A stretch of DNA of 64,000 nt, taken from positions 1 to 64,000 of the forward strand of contig CAXXJI010000019.1 in the NCBI GenBank assembly GCA_963666035.2. Direction: 5' to 3'. The notes under the pieces were generated by a model. It searched no databases. It was not told where the DNA came from and saw nothing but the letters and a program-made list of their open reading frames with translations. This DNA comes from CALMFG01 sp963666035. GTDB lineage: Bacteria; Bacillota; Clostridia; Christensenellales; CALMFG01. Made by a program: the position numbers and the translations under genes. Below, one piece after another: positions 35,801 to 43,038 of the stretch (its first letter is position 1; every line of letters starts with the position of its first letter).

Positions 35801-38023
35801 ATATGGCAGGGTGCTTCCACCGTTTTCATTGAAGTAAACGGTATAAGCTTTCGGGTTCCAATCCGCATACAACGTCATATTATGCAGCACCACATCGCTT
35901 GCGAAATCCCAGTGGATGGTTCCGCCAGAGTCCGTGCACCATCCACCAAAGTCATACCCCGTACGTGTAGGTACCGTTGCGGGCTCGGAGAATGTGGTAT
36001 TATAAGCGACGGTTTCATCAGCGGGCACAGGTGCTCCGCCGTTGCCGTTAAATGACACAGTGAAGTCACCCGACCAATGCGCATAAAGTGTGAGTATCCC
36101 CGAAGGAGGTACAACATCCGAAGCAAAATCCCAAGCCACGCCGGCAAAGGGTTCGGTGTACCAGCCTTCAAATGTCAGTCCAGTATAGATTGGATCGGTT
36201 GCGGGCTCTGTGACAAGATCTCCGGGTCCCGCCAAACTGTAAGCCGGTACTGACGGCGTATCTCCACCATTCTCATCAAAGATAACTCCCGCCGTAAAAT
36301 TAGCGTATATCTCGGTAGCTTCAGCCAGATTAATATTATAGGTGGTGTTGGTGGAAAGCACTGTGCTCGATGCATCCGTCCAATTGTCAAAATCGTATGT
36401 GGGGTTTGGCGTAGCTATGGCATAAAAGCTGCTGGCAGCGATGTTATAAAGCACACTGACAGTGCCAAGGCCTCTTGCGTCGATTGAAACCGGGGTTCCG
36501 GTGATCACAATATCGAAAGAATTCAGAGTATTCCCCAGCGCCTGCAGAACGTCCAAAGACGTATTAGCCGTCGCATCCAAAACAGAAATGCTGTTGTTTT
36601 GGAGGTACACGTAATCCAATAGTGTATTATTGGTCAGATTAATCGCAGTTAAGTCATTATCGTTTAAACGAAGTGTGCGCAGATTGGTATTACTGGTCAA
36701 ATCAATTGAGGTTAAGAGATTATTATTCAGTGCCAATGTGGAAAGTGCCCCGCTGCCACTCACGACTGCTGATGTCAGTTGATTATTGGCCGCATAAATT
36801 GAGCTTAGGTTTGGTGATGACGATGTATTTAATGAAGATAAATCATTGTTTTCAATATCAAGATATTCAAGCGCTGAATTGTTCGATAGATCCAATGAAG
36901 AGATGCTGTTATCAGACACGCGCAACTGCTCCAAGTTCGTATTTTGCGTTACATCTAACGAACTGAAATTATTGGCGCTGGCAAACAATTGAATCAGATT
37001 GGTGTTCGTGGAAAGCGACAACGTATTCAACTGGCATTCATTGGCGTACAGATATTCCAGCGCTGTATTTGCGGTCAGGTTCAATGTGCCAAAAGGATTG
37101 TATGTGCAAAGCAGATAGGTCAACGCGGTATTTTGGGATAAATCCAGACTGGAAAGGCCATTACCGCTGCAGCTTAATGAATCCAAGGCAGTGTTATTTG
37201 TCAGGTTCAGTGTGCCCAGTGAATTAGAATTGCAATCCAAAGTAGTCAGTGAGCTCAAAGGCGCTACGTTCAGCGAAGATAGTGAATTACTGGTAACATT
37301 AACGGTCTCCAAGCTGAGATTTGTCGATATATCCAACGTAGAGAGATTATTATAGGAACAGTTTAAATCGGTCAAAACATTTAAACCGTTAAGAGAGAGC
37401 GACGTGATATCGTTGCTTCGGCAGTCCAGCGTCAGCAGGCCCGTGTTGCTGGTAAGATCCAGTGTGACAATATCATTTACTGCGCAACTGAAATGTTGAA
37501 GCGCAGCGTTGCTGGATAAATCAATACTGGAAAAGTGATAATTACTTTGTATGTATAAGTCGGTCAGCGAAGAGAGCGTGGACACATCCAGTGAACCCAA
37601 TCGATTACTGGAAGCCCCAAGATAGGTCAGCGCAGTATCTCCGGCAACTGACAAGCTGTCAATACTGTTAACTCCAATTTCGGCACTGGTCATCGCTTCA
37701 AACCCGCTTAAGTTCAAATTTCCGTTCAGGCTGTAGTACTCGTACCAGTCAATATCGGTGACACGTTTAATCGCGTCCGCATTCCAAGTCACACCCGTCC
37801 AAGTTGTGGGGTCGGTCGAGACATAGCCGGAATTAAGAATCACACCATTTGATGAACCGGAGACAGTTGACGGCGCATCCAGAAAAGCCTGAAGTTGGGC
37901 AAAATCATTATCGTCATACGTATCACCGTTGCTGTCAACAGAAGCCGCAGCATAGGCGCTGACACCAAACAACAGAATACATAGTATCACTGCAAAAAAT
38001 AATATTGCAGACCTTAACTTCAT
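32813..38023 (-). CDS. Giant LPXTG surface protein with leucine-rich and InlB B repeats
   Basis: A 1736-residue cell-wall protein. A signal peptide (residues 1 to about 25, ending SAYAAA) is followed by a short Asp-rich stretch, then about 19 leucine-rich repeats of 21 residues with the pattern LxSLDLSxNxxLxxLxCxxN. About 14 InlB B (Listeria-Bacteroides, TIGR02543) repeats of about 74 residues come next, each built on VTFxxNGG, PTRxGYxFxGWYT, WDFxTDxVT and LYAGW. A single BIG2-like beta domain precedes the LPSTG sorting signal, a hydrophobic segment and an Arg-rich tail. This is the architecture of internalin-like adhesins; the ligand is unknown. I chose the ATG at 38021-38023 because the signal peptide starts there and GGGGA lies upstream. 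The adjoining sortase should anchor it. Confidence 0.92.
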   Translation of the reverse strand: MKLRSAILFFAVILCILLFGVSAYAAASVDSNGDTYDDNDFAQLQAFLDAPSTVSGSSNGVILNSGYVSTDPTTWTGVTWNADAIKRVTDIDWYEYYSLNGNLNLSGFEAMTSAEIGVNSIDSLSVAGDTALTYLGASSNRLGSLDVSTLSSLTDLYIQSNYHFSSIDLSSNAALQHFSCAVNDIVTLDLTSNTGLLTLDCRSNDITSLSLNGLNVLTDLNCSYNNLSTLDISTNLSLETVNVTSNSLSSLNVAPLSSLTTLDCNSNSLGTLNLTNNTALDSLSCSGNGLSSLDLSQNTALTYLLCTYNPFGTLNLTANTALEYLYANECQLNTLSLSTNTNLIQLFASANNFSSLDVTQNTNLEQLRVSDNSISSLDLSNNSALEYLDIENNDLSSLNTSSSPNLSSIYAANNQLTSAVVSGSGALSTLALNNNLLTSIDLTSNTNLRTLRLNDNDLTAINLTNNTLLDYVYLQNNSISVLDATANTSLDVLQALGNTLNSFDIVITGTPVSIDARGLGTVSVLYNIAASSFYAIATPNPTYDFDNWTDASSTVLSTNTTYNINLAEATEIYANFTAGVIFDENGGDTPSVPAYSLAGPGDLVTEPATDPIYTGLTFEGWYTEPFAGVAWDFASDVVPPSGILTLYAHWSGDFTVSFNGNGGAPVPADETVAYNTTFSEPATVPTRTGYDFGGWCTDSGGTIHWDFASDVVLHNMTLYADWNPKAYTVYFNENGGSTLPYPTSRVVYFGELVPYVTIEPELAGYVIEGWYTESTCINQWDFAADTVTGNMTLYVKWIAGEYIVTFNSPGATTPANPATMSFSYEDLISPLPTPPTRSGYVFDTWYLEPGLVTPVNFATYLVTEDTDLYAGWIPDTFTVTFHRNGGDTDPIPTTMDVDYDSVIPSQPTAPTRAGYIMDAWCTDWAGLHPWNFATDHVMGTLDLYARWVETHTVTFNNNGGSTQASPQTMEVADGHTISPEPIPPLRTGYTFSGWYTTSGATTAWDFATNVVTGDTTLYAGWTQNSYTVTFNNNGGDTPAVPATMSVLYNSLIPSEPTPPTLAGYLFEAWYRDAAATIPWDFDTDVVTGNLTLYAGYAEYYTVTFDENGGSVPPSPTTIDVVEGQTIDTLPTSPIWGGYQFNGWYTDAAATIPWDFDTDIVTSDMTLYAGWSSICTVIFDQNGGETAAIPNNKQTLIGGTVTPPSISPTRTGYVFSGWYTTPDAVTLWNFSSPINSNMTLYAGWTGVEYTVTFNENGGDSLAVPSSMQVPYGSLISPQPLPPTRTGYVFRGWFTTSAATTAWNFATNTVTSNTTLYAGWSASHTVVFSSNGGDNAAVPSSMTVMTGELISPQPLPPTRLGYTFSGWYIDSGATVAFDITTNVVTGDMILYAGWAVNTFTVTFDENGGDTAAYPSVMTVQYGSLISPEPADPGLTGYAFAGWFTDASTTTEWDFDMDVVVGDITLYASYVPLVTVTFNRNGGDVDAVPSSLDVGIGLTIDSMPTPPTRDGYAFVGWFTDAALTTMWVPSADTVSGAMTLYAGWTDIMRVVTFDANGGIASGTVETYSVPNGSLVVLVPEDPTRNGYVFEGWYADAAGTTPWDFATDTVTHDTVLYAIWSAALALDVSPSSGDIYEDGRIEILPNIRGGTWVYDDTYLSASVTSTGAIFTGLREGETTVTYTVNGQTVQFVITISASELPSTGQSYTLLFVLAGLFAALATAIFCIIASEKRRRSAQRG
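33170..36290 (-). repeat. Tandem array of about 14 InlB B-repeat units
   Basis: Within the surface-protein gene, about 14 units of about 222 bases each encode InlB B repeats. Units differ by many substitutions at both DNA and protein level; only a few short stretches are near-identical (for example around 34550 and 34780, the segment coding WDFDTD). The array is therefore old rather than freshly expanded. Confidence 0.85.
36505..37730 (-). repeat. Array of about 19 leucine-rich repeat units
   Basis: Units of 63 bases encode 21-residue leucine-rich repeats near the N-terminus of the surface protein. Conserved Asn and Leu positions are kept while surface positions vary. Confidence 0.85.
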
Positions 38024-38135
38024 CGCTTTTTTCCCCAATTCAACTGAATATACATACACCAGATATTGTATCTTTTTTTTGAATAAAAAATCAATTGACG
38101 CATAACAAAACTATCTGTTCAAATGTGCTTAACCG

Positions 38136-38960
38136 TTATTTAATAAAGGTACCCTGCCGTAGTTCTTCAAAGGCCTCATAAAGCTCTTCGTCTGTGTTCA
38201 TCACAATCGGGCCTCGCCACGCCACCGATTCTTTCAGCGGATTTCCTTCGGCAAAAATAAATTCCAGCGATTGTTCGCCCGCCGTAATTTCCCCTTCTCC
38301 CGCGCCTAAGGTATATCCTGTTTCTTGCGTAATCGGTTGATCGTCCAACGCCCGCCGGCGCCTTCAAATACAAAGATAAATCCCTGCTTGGCTTTGTCCC
38401 TTTCAAGCAAGAAACTTCCGCCTGCTTCCACCCGAATATGCAGCATACTGACGCCCAAACTCTCTTTATCAATCGGCCCTTTTAAATCTCCGTACCACCC
38501 GCTGATGACATTGATCTTCGCTTCGTCCGTGTTGGTTTTTGGCATCTCACCCTGCCGAATATAAAGATACTCGGGCGGGATTCATCTTGTCTTTTGCCGG
38601 CAGATTCAGCCAAAACTGAAAGCCCTTGACGCCTTCCTCACAAACGCCCAGCATCTCCTGATGAAAAATGCCGCTGCCCGCGCTCATCCACTGCAGCTCG
38701 CCCGCCGCAATCACACCTTTATTTCCGATACTATCCTCATGCTGTCCTTCGCCTTTCAGGATATAAGTAATCGTTTCAATTCCGCGGTGCGGGTGCCAGG
38801 GAAAACCCGGCGTCTGCGTATTCGGCGGCACCAACAGATAATCCAGCAGCAAAAAAGGGTCAAACGCTTCCGTCTCACCATAACTGAATACACGGCGAAC
38901 CAGAACGCCTGCGCCCTCCATCACGGGCTTTGCCTGATAATGGTTTAATATTCTAATCAT
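38136..38960 (-). pseudogene. Pirin family protein, two apparent frameshifts
   Basis: A pirin-like bicupin split over three frames. The N-terminal part (from the ATG at 38958-38960) holds all four metal ligands of the family: WHPHRGIET and GSGIFHQEM. It then shifts near 38577-38579, where one base fewer in a run of three G (plus strand) would continue as PPEYLYIRQGEMPKTNTDEA. A second shift near 38345-38353, where one base seems missing, joins EGAGG to LDDQPITQETGYTLG and the C-terminal end at 38136. When corrected, the length (about 275 residues) is normal for pirins. Pirins are iron-binding proteins, some with quercetinase activity; the function here is unknown. The intact protein sequence across frames argues for sequence error or very recent loss. 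Confidence 0.8.
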
Positions 38961-39039
38961 ATTTAGCCCCACTTTCTTTTCTCAATGGTTTTTTAAATCT
39001 GGATCCCTATACTTTATCCATAAACATAAAAACCGCTCG

Positions 39040-40094
39040 TCAATCCTGTTTAAAAAGTTTTTCAAGCCCTGTTTTAAGCGGCGGGTAAACGATCCCCTTT
39101 TCGGTCACAATCGCTGAAATGTTTTCAGCGGGCGTGACATCGAACGCAGGGTTATAGGTCTTTACGCCTTCCGGCGCGGTGCGCACCCCCAAACCGCTCC
39201 GTGATCTCAGCCGCATCCCGCTCTTCTATCGGAATATTCGCCCCGCTCTCACATGCCATATCAATCGTTGGGGTCGGCGCAGCGATGTACATGGGGATAC
39301 CAAAGTATTTAGCCAAAATAGATACATTAAGAGTACCGATCTTATTGGCCGTGTCCCCGTTAGATGCTACGCGGTCGCACCCGACAATCACGGCGTCGAC
39401 TTTGCCTTGCTGCATCACCACCGCAGCCATATTGTCGCATATCAGCGTCACATCCACGTCCGCACTCATTAGTTCAAAAGCAGTCAGCATCGCGCCCTGC
39501 AATCTTGGACGCGTTTCATCAGCGTAGACTTTTAAGTTCATACCGCCGCGCCTTGGCCAAATAGAAAGGCGAAAGCGCTGTTCCGTATTTACTGGTCGCC
39601 AGCGCGCCCGCGTTGCAATGGGTCAAAACACCGTTTCCGTCTTTTAAGAGAGAAAGCAGATTCTCGCCCAGTTTCTGATTGATCGCTTCATCTTCATGAT
39701 GGATCGCCTTTGCCTCCTGTTCCAGCGCATGAAGAACCTCTGTCAAAGGCCTCTCATTGAGTTCCTCAGCTCTGCCCAGCATGCGGTCCACTGCCCACGG
39801 CAGATTGACAGCCGTCGGCCGCGCCGAAACCAGATACTCTCCCGCTTGCTTTAAATCCGCAATAAACGCTTCGAACCCGCTTTTGGAGGCCTCTCGGGCC
39901 GCGATGACCATACCGTATCCGGCCGAAACACCGATGGCCGGCGCGCCGCGGACGATCATGGTTTTTATCGCTTCAAATACGCCTTGGATATTGTTGATTT
40001 GAGCATACTCCACCCTATCCGGCAGTTTGGTCTGATCGATCAGAATCAATGCACCGTCTTCCCATTTCAGCGTAAAAATCTCATGCTCACTCAT
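39040..40094 (-). pseudogene. mtnA: Methylthioribose-1-phosphate isomerase, two apparent frameshifts
   Basis: An MtnA enzyme of the methionine salvage pathway, which turns 5-methylthioribose 1-phosphate into the ribulose form. The first frame holds VRGAPAIGVSAGYGM and the catalytic Cys in LTHCNAGALAT. One extra base around 39543-39551 ends this frame; the second frame continues with LKVYADETRPRLQGA and the catalytic Asp in IVGCDRVASNGDTANKIG. A further extra base in a run of five C (39186-39190, plus strand) shifts to the third frame, which reads VRTAPEGVKTYNPAFDVTP and ends EKLFKQD at a stop 39040-39042. The corrected length is about 350 residues, as expected. The ATG at 40092-40094 has GGAG nine bases ahead. 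Both active-site residues are kept, so error in the sequence is likely. Confidence 0.85.
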
Positions 40095-40117
40095 ATTGTT
40101 TTCTCCATCCGTCATCA

Positions 40118-41001
40118 TTAGTTTCGGTGCAGTTTTTTTGCCACCAAACTTCTAAGCTCGGTACTGCGCTTGACCATGGACAGCATCAAAAACGCTTGGG
40201 ATCATAACCGCACAGACAATCAGCGACCAACCCGCTTTCAACTGCCCAAACAAAAAGTACCCGCGTTACCAGATCGACCACCAGGCTGAGAATCGCCGCG
40301 TCGCTCAGAAGCACAGTCATCAATCCCCATACTCCGTTCTTAGAGGAACGGATGGCAAAATAGGAAATCAGGGAGAGCGTGAGCAGAGGGAAACCAATCC
40401 AGGACGCAATCTCAATCGTCAGCGGCTGAGTGCCGATCAGCACCACCACGCCCACCGCAATAATCAAAGCCGCAAAGATATAATATAAGGTGATTGGTAA
40501 AAAGCGCCGGATGCGGTCGGTCAAAAAGATACCCGAAACGATGACCCACAGCACCATCAGTGAGAAGCTGGTATACTGGGACCATGAAATACGTTGGTCA
40601 ATGATAATGTTAAGTATAATGAGATAAATCAAAACCGCCAGACAATCATAGCTGAACAGACGAAAAAAGGTATTCCTTTTTCGGAAAAAAGGATAGGCTA
40701 CCCCAAACCAAACCAGCGCCAGTGAAGCCACCACAATCAACGACCAGCCAAAGCGATTGGCTGTTAGAAGATCAATAAACACTGTCAGGATGCTGTAGAC
40801 CACACATTGAATAGTCAGAATACTGCCGGTGATGATACGGCGTATTTTCTTTTTCTCATTGACTGTATTGATACGATAATCCGGATAGTCGGTGTTTTCA
40901 GCGTCTTTGGGTAAATCAGCCTGCATCACTTCTGTTTTACAGAGCGGACATCGCTTATGATAGACTGAAAGTTCCACCCCGCAGTTAACACAATATGGCA
41001 T
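40118..41001 (-). pseudogene. Zinc-ribbon membrane protein (DUF6320-like), apparent frameshifts at its 3' end
   Basis: A membrane protein of about 290 residues with an N-terminal zinc ribbon (CVNCGVELSVYHKRCPLC) and about eight helices, similar to DUF6320 proteins. The first frame stops at 40186, but the coding signal goes on: with one base fewer in the three-C run 40240-40242 (plus strand) translation continues as YFLFGQLKAGWSLIVCAVMI, and a second shift, a missing base in the T run near 40188-40192 (minus-strand sense), gives LMLSMVKRSTELRSLVAKKL and a stop at 40118-40120. The GWSLIV and basic tail are typical C-terminal features of this family. It lies directly downstream of an acyltransferase-like gene, a pairing often seen for DUF6320. 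Function unknown. Confidence 0.7.
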
Positions 41002-41017
41002 AGTCTCATCTTCTCCT

Positions 41018-42310
41018 TTAATCGTTACTTTTTATTTTTACATGTATGCCCATCTTGACAAGCCGCCGGAACACATGCCGCTCAATATCGGTATCGTTGG
41101 TGTTCCTCGAAAAAGTGATATACACCTTCCCGTCGTACCCAGCTACACTGCAGGGACATTTTTCGCTCTCGGAAGGTGCCAAAATAAAATTGACATCGGT
41201 GATGTGTTTTTTTAAAGCCGTCTCAATCGGCACTACTCCCAGATTGGAAACCGTGCCCGAATACTGTGTGGCGCCTTGAGTGTTGGCTACATACCGTATC
41301 ACCAGATTTTTCAAGACCAACGGCACATGCGTTAATACCGGGTTAGTGGAAAGCTCACAATTTTCAAAAATCATTGCCAGCAGAAAATCTTCGGTAATCT
41401 GTTTTTTCATCGCATCCTGAATAGCCAAGAGAATATCCTGAAAGCTGACGACCTTTCTCGGGTTCACCGGCGCCACAACAAAAAGCGAAAAGTTACGCAG
41501 TGTCGGATATGGGTACATGTTGCGCATATTCACAGGAATTTGAACCGAAACCGGACGATGCCTTTTTTTCTGCCGTATAGTTTTGACCTGCAGATGCATC
41601 ATCGCCTCCATATAAAGCGCAGCGATCAATTGAGTCATCGTGGCTCCATATTCCCCTGCCGCCGCTTTCAGGCCTGCCGCATCGGCAACGCCGGTGATGA
41701 CCTTGTTTTTTGCGGTGGAGAGCATGCGAGTGGGGATTTTATAGGACTTAGCGCTGTTAAAAAGACTTCTGTCTTTGTCAAGCTTCGGCTTGCCCGCGCC
41801 CGCCGCCACTTTCAAAAAAGCGTCTTCTGTTTCTTCTTTAGGCGGTATGTCCCGATAGTCCAATTCTGTTTTCTCGTTTTCTGCAATCTTCATGCGAATC
41901 TGTAAATACCGAAAAGCCAGGGTTTTTAAAAACATCATAGCCCCATATCCGTCGGTCAACACATGGAAGATGTCCAGTGAAATGGTGTTTTTAAAAAACT
42001 TGACTTTATAAAGATATCCGTTGTTGAACTCTGGATACATCCGTTCGCAGGGTGAAGCAGTTTCTGGCCACACCAGCAGCGGCTGGACGTTCTCCTCCAG
42101 ATAATGCCAAAACAGCCCGCGCTTCATATGAACATTGAAACTGGGGAATCGGGGTTTGATATCATTCAGTGCCTTAAGGAGATCCGTTTCTTCAATCGCT
42201 TCATCCAAAGTCAATGCCATCCTGAAGAGTGCAGGATTAGTACGCGATTCGATGGCCGGATAGATCTTTGCGGAAGTATCCAGGCTATACCAGTGTAATT
42301 TCTTTTTCAA
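41018..42310 (-). CDS. Condensation-fold acyltransferase (alcohol acetyltransferase-like)
   Basis: A 430-residue protein of the CoA-dependent acyltransferase superfamily (condensation/alcohol acetyltransferase). The diagnostic HxxxDG motif is present as FHVLTDGYGAM near residue 140, and a DFG-like region is replaced by GTVSNLGVVPIE near residue 360. Such proteins transfer acyl groups to alcohols or amines; no carrier-protein or peptide-synthetase domains are attached. The start is a TTG (42308-42310) after GGGGTGG. It sits between a methyltransferase gene (15 bases upstream) and the DUF6320-like gene (16 bases downstream), a set suggesting lipid or small-molecule modification at the membrane. 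Substrates are not predictable. Confidence 0.75.
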   Translation of the reverse strand: MKKKLHWYSLDTSAKIYPAIESRTNPALFRMALTLDEAIEETDLLKALNDIKPRFPSFNVHMKRGLFWHYLEENVQPLLVWPETASPCERMYPEFNNGYLYKVKFFKNTISLDIFHVLTDGYGAMMFLKTLAFRYLQIRMKIAENEKTELDYRDIPPKEETEDAFLKVAAGAGKPKLDKDRSLFNSAKSYKIPTRMLSTAKNKVITGVADAAGLKAAAGEYGATMTQLIAALYMEAMMHLQVKTIRQKKRHRPVSVQIPVNMRNMYPYPTLRNFSLFVVAPVNPRKVVSFQDILLAIQDAMKKQITEDFLLAMIFENCELSTNPVLTHVPLVLKNLVIRYVANTQGATQYSGTVSNLGVVPIETALKKHITDVNFILAPSESEKCPCSVAGYDGKVYITFSRNTNDTDIERHVFRRLVKMGIHVKIKSND

Positions 42311-42325
42311 TGCGCCACCCCTGTT

Positions 42326-42925
42326 TTACTGTGTTTTTTCAGATGCTTTTTTTGATATACCCCAATAAAAAACGCCGCCCCATGCATGCCCGACCACTTC
42401 GTTTTCAAAACCTGCGGCGGATAGCAGCGGTTCAAACTCCTTATCAATCCGACAGGACCGGCTCATCCCGTACCACAGCGGCGCGAGTGCCACAAACAAC
42501 TTGCGAAGCCCCTTCTTCTCGGGCAGTCCGTGGTCAATATGGATAAATCTCCCGCCAGGCTTCAAAACGCGTTTAATCTCTTGCAGCGCTGCGGGCACCT
42601 CCTCCACCGAGCAGAGCAGCAAAGTCTCCACAACCGTATCAAAACGATTATCCTCAAATGGCAGCTGTGTGACATCCGCTTCGACCCAATCGGCAGGCCG
42701 CGAAAATTCGATTTCGCGAATCATCCGGTTCACCCGCTTATCCGCAATGGTCAGCGTCCGACAGACATCACTGCGATAGTATTTTAGGTTCACACCGGTT
42801 CCCGCGCCGACTTCCAATACATCCCCGTCTGCTTTGGGCACAAGCGCCCGCCGCAGGCGACGAAGCGCCAGAGCCTCCAGCGGCAGCATGAACAGATCAT
42901 ATCCGTTTATTCGTTTTATATTCAT
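42326..42925 (-). CDS. Class I SAM-dependent methyltransferase
   Basis: A 199-residue methyltransferase of the UbiE/Methyltransf_11 type. Motif I is VLEVGAGTGVNLKYY near residue 38, an acidic D follows at the end of the second strand (LTIADKR), and motif IV is FDTVVETLLLCSV, with the later LKPGGRFIHIDHG. These fit small-molecule or lipid methyltransferases. The C-terminal half has the WGGVFYWGI segment common in phospholipid N-methyltransferase-like proteins. A consensus extended -10 lies only six bases before the ATG, so the mRNA may be leaderless; no clear ribosome binding site is seen. Confidence 0.85.
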   Translation of the reverse strand: MNIKRINGYDLFMLPLEALALRRLRRALVPKADGDVLEVGAGTGVNLKYYRSDVCRTLTIADKRVNRMIREIEFSRPADWVEADVTQLPFEDNRFDTVVETLLLCSVEEVPAALQEIKRVLKPGGRFIHIDHGLPEKKGLRKLFVALAPLWYGMSRSCRIDKEFEPLLSAAGFENEVVGHAWGGVFYWGISKKASEKTQ

Positions 42926-42931
42926 CGCTCA

Positions 42932-42940
42932 ATTATATCA
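42932..42940 (-). promoter_or_regulatory. Extended -10 promoter abutting the methyltransferase start
   Basis: On the minus strand TGATATAAT (42932-42940) ends six bases before the ATG at 42925, so the expected transcription start coincides with the A of the start codon. Confidence 0.5.
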
Positions 42941-42991
42941 CGCCGCAGCTTTTACTATCCGATATTCCCATATCCTTATCATATTTTTAAC

Positions 42992-43017
42992 AAAAAAGAG
43001 CACGCGGTGTGCTCTTT
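42992..43017 (-). terminator. Terminator after PAS/GGDEF-like regulator gene
   Basis: AAAGAGCAC (42995-43003) and GTGCTCTTT (43009-43017) form a perfect nine-base stem, followed on the minus strand by a T run. It lies 22 bases past the stop at 43039. Confidence 0.8.
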
Positions 43018-43038
43018 ATATCGTCTTCTCCCGCTTTT

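Noticed and set aside
33170..36290. Regular repeats resembling a CRISPR array
   Set aside because: The period is about 222 bases, the units differ from each other, and they code InlB B repeats in frame.
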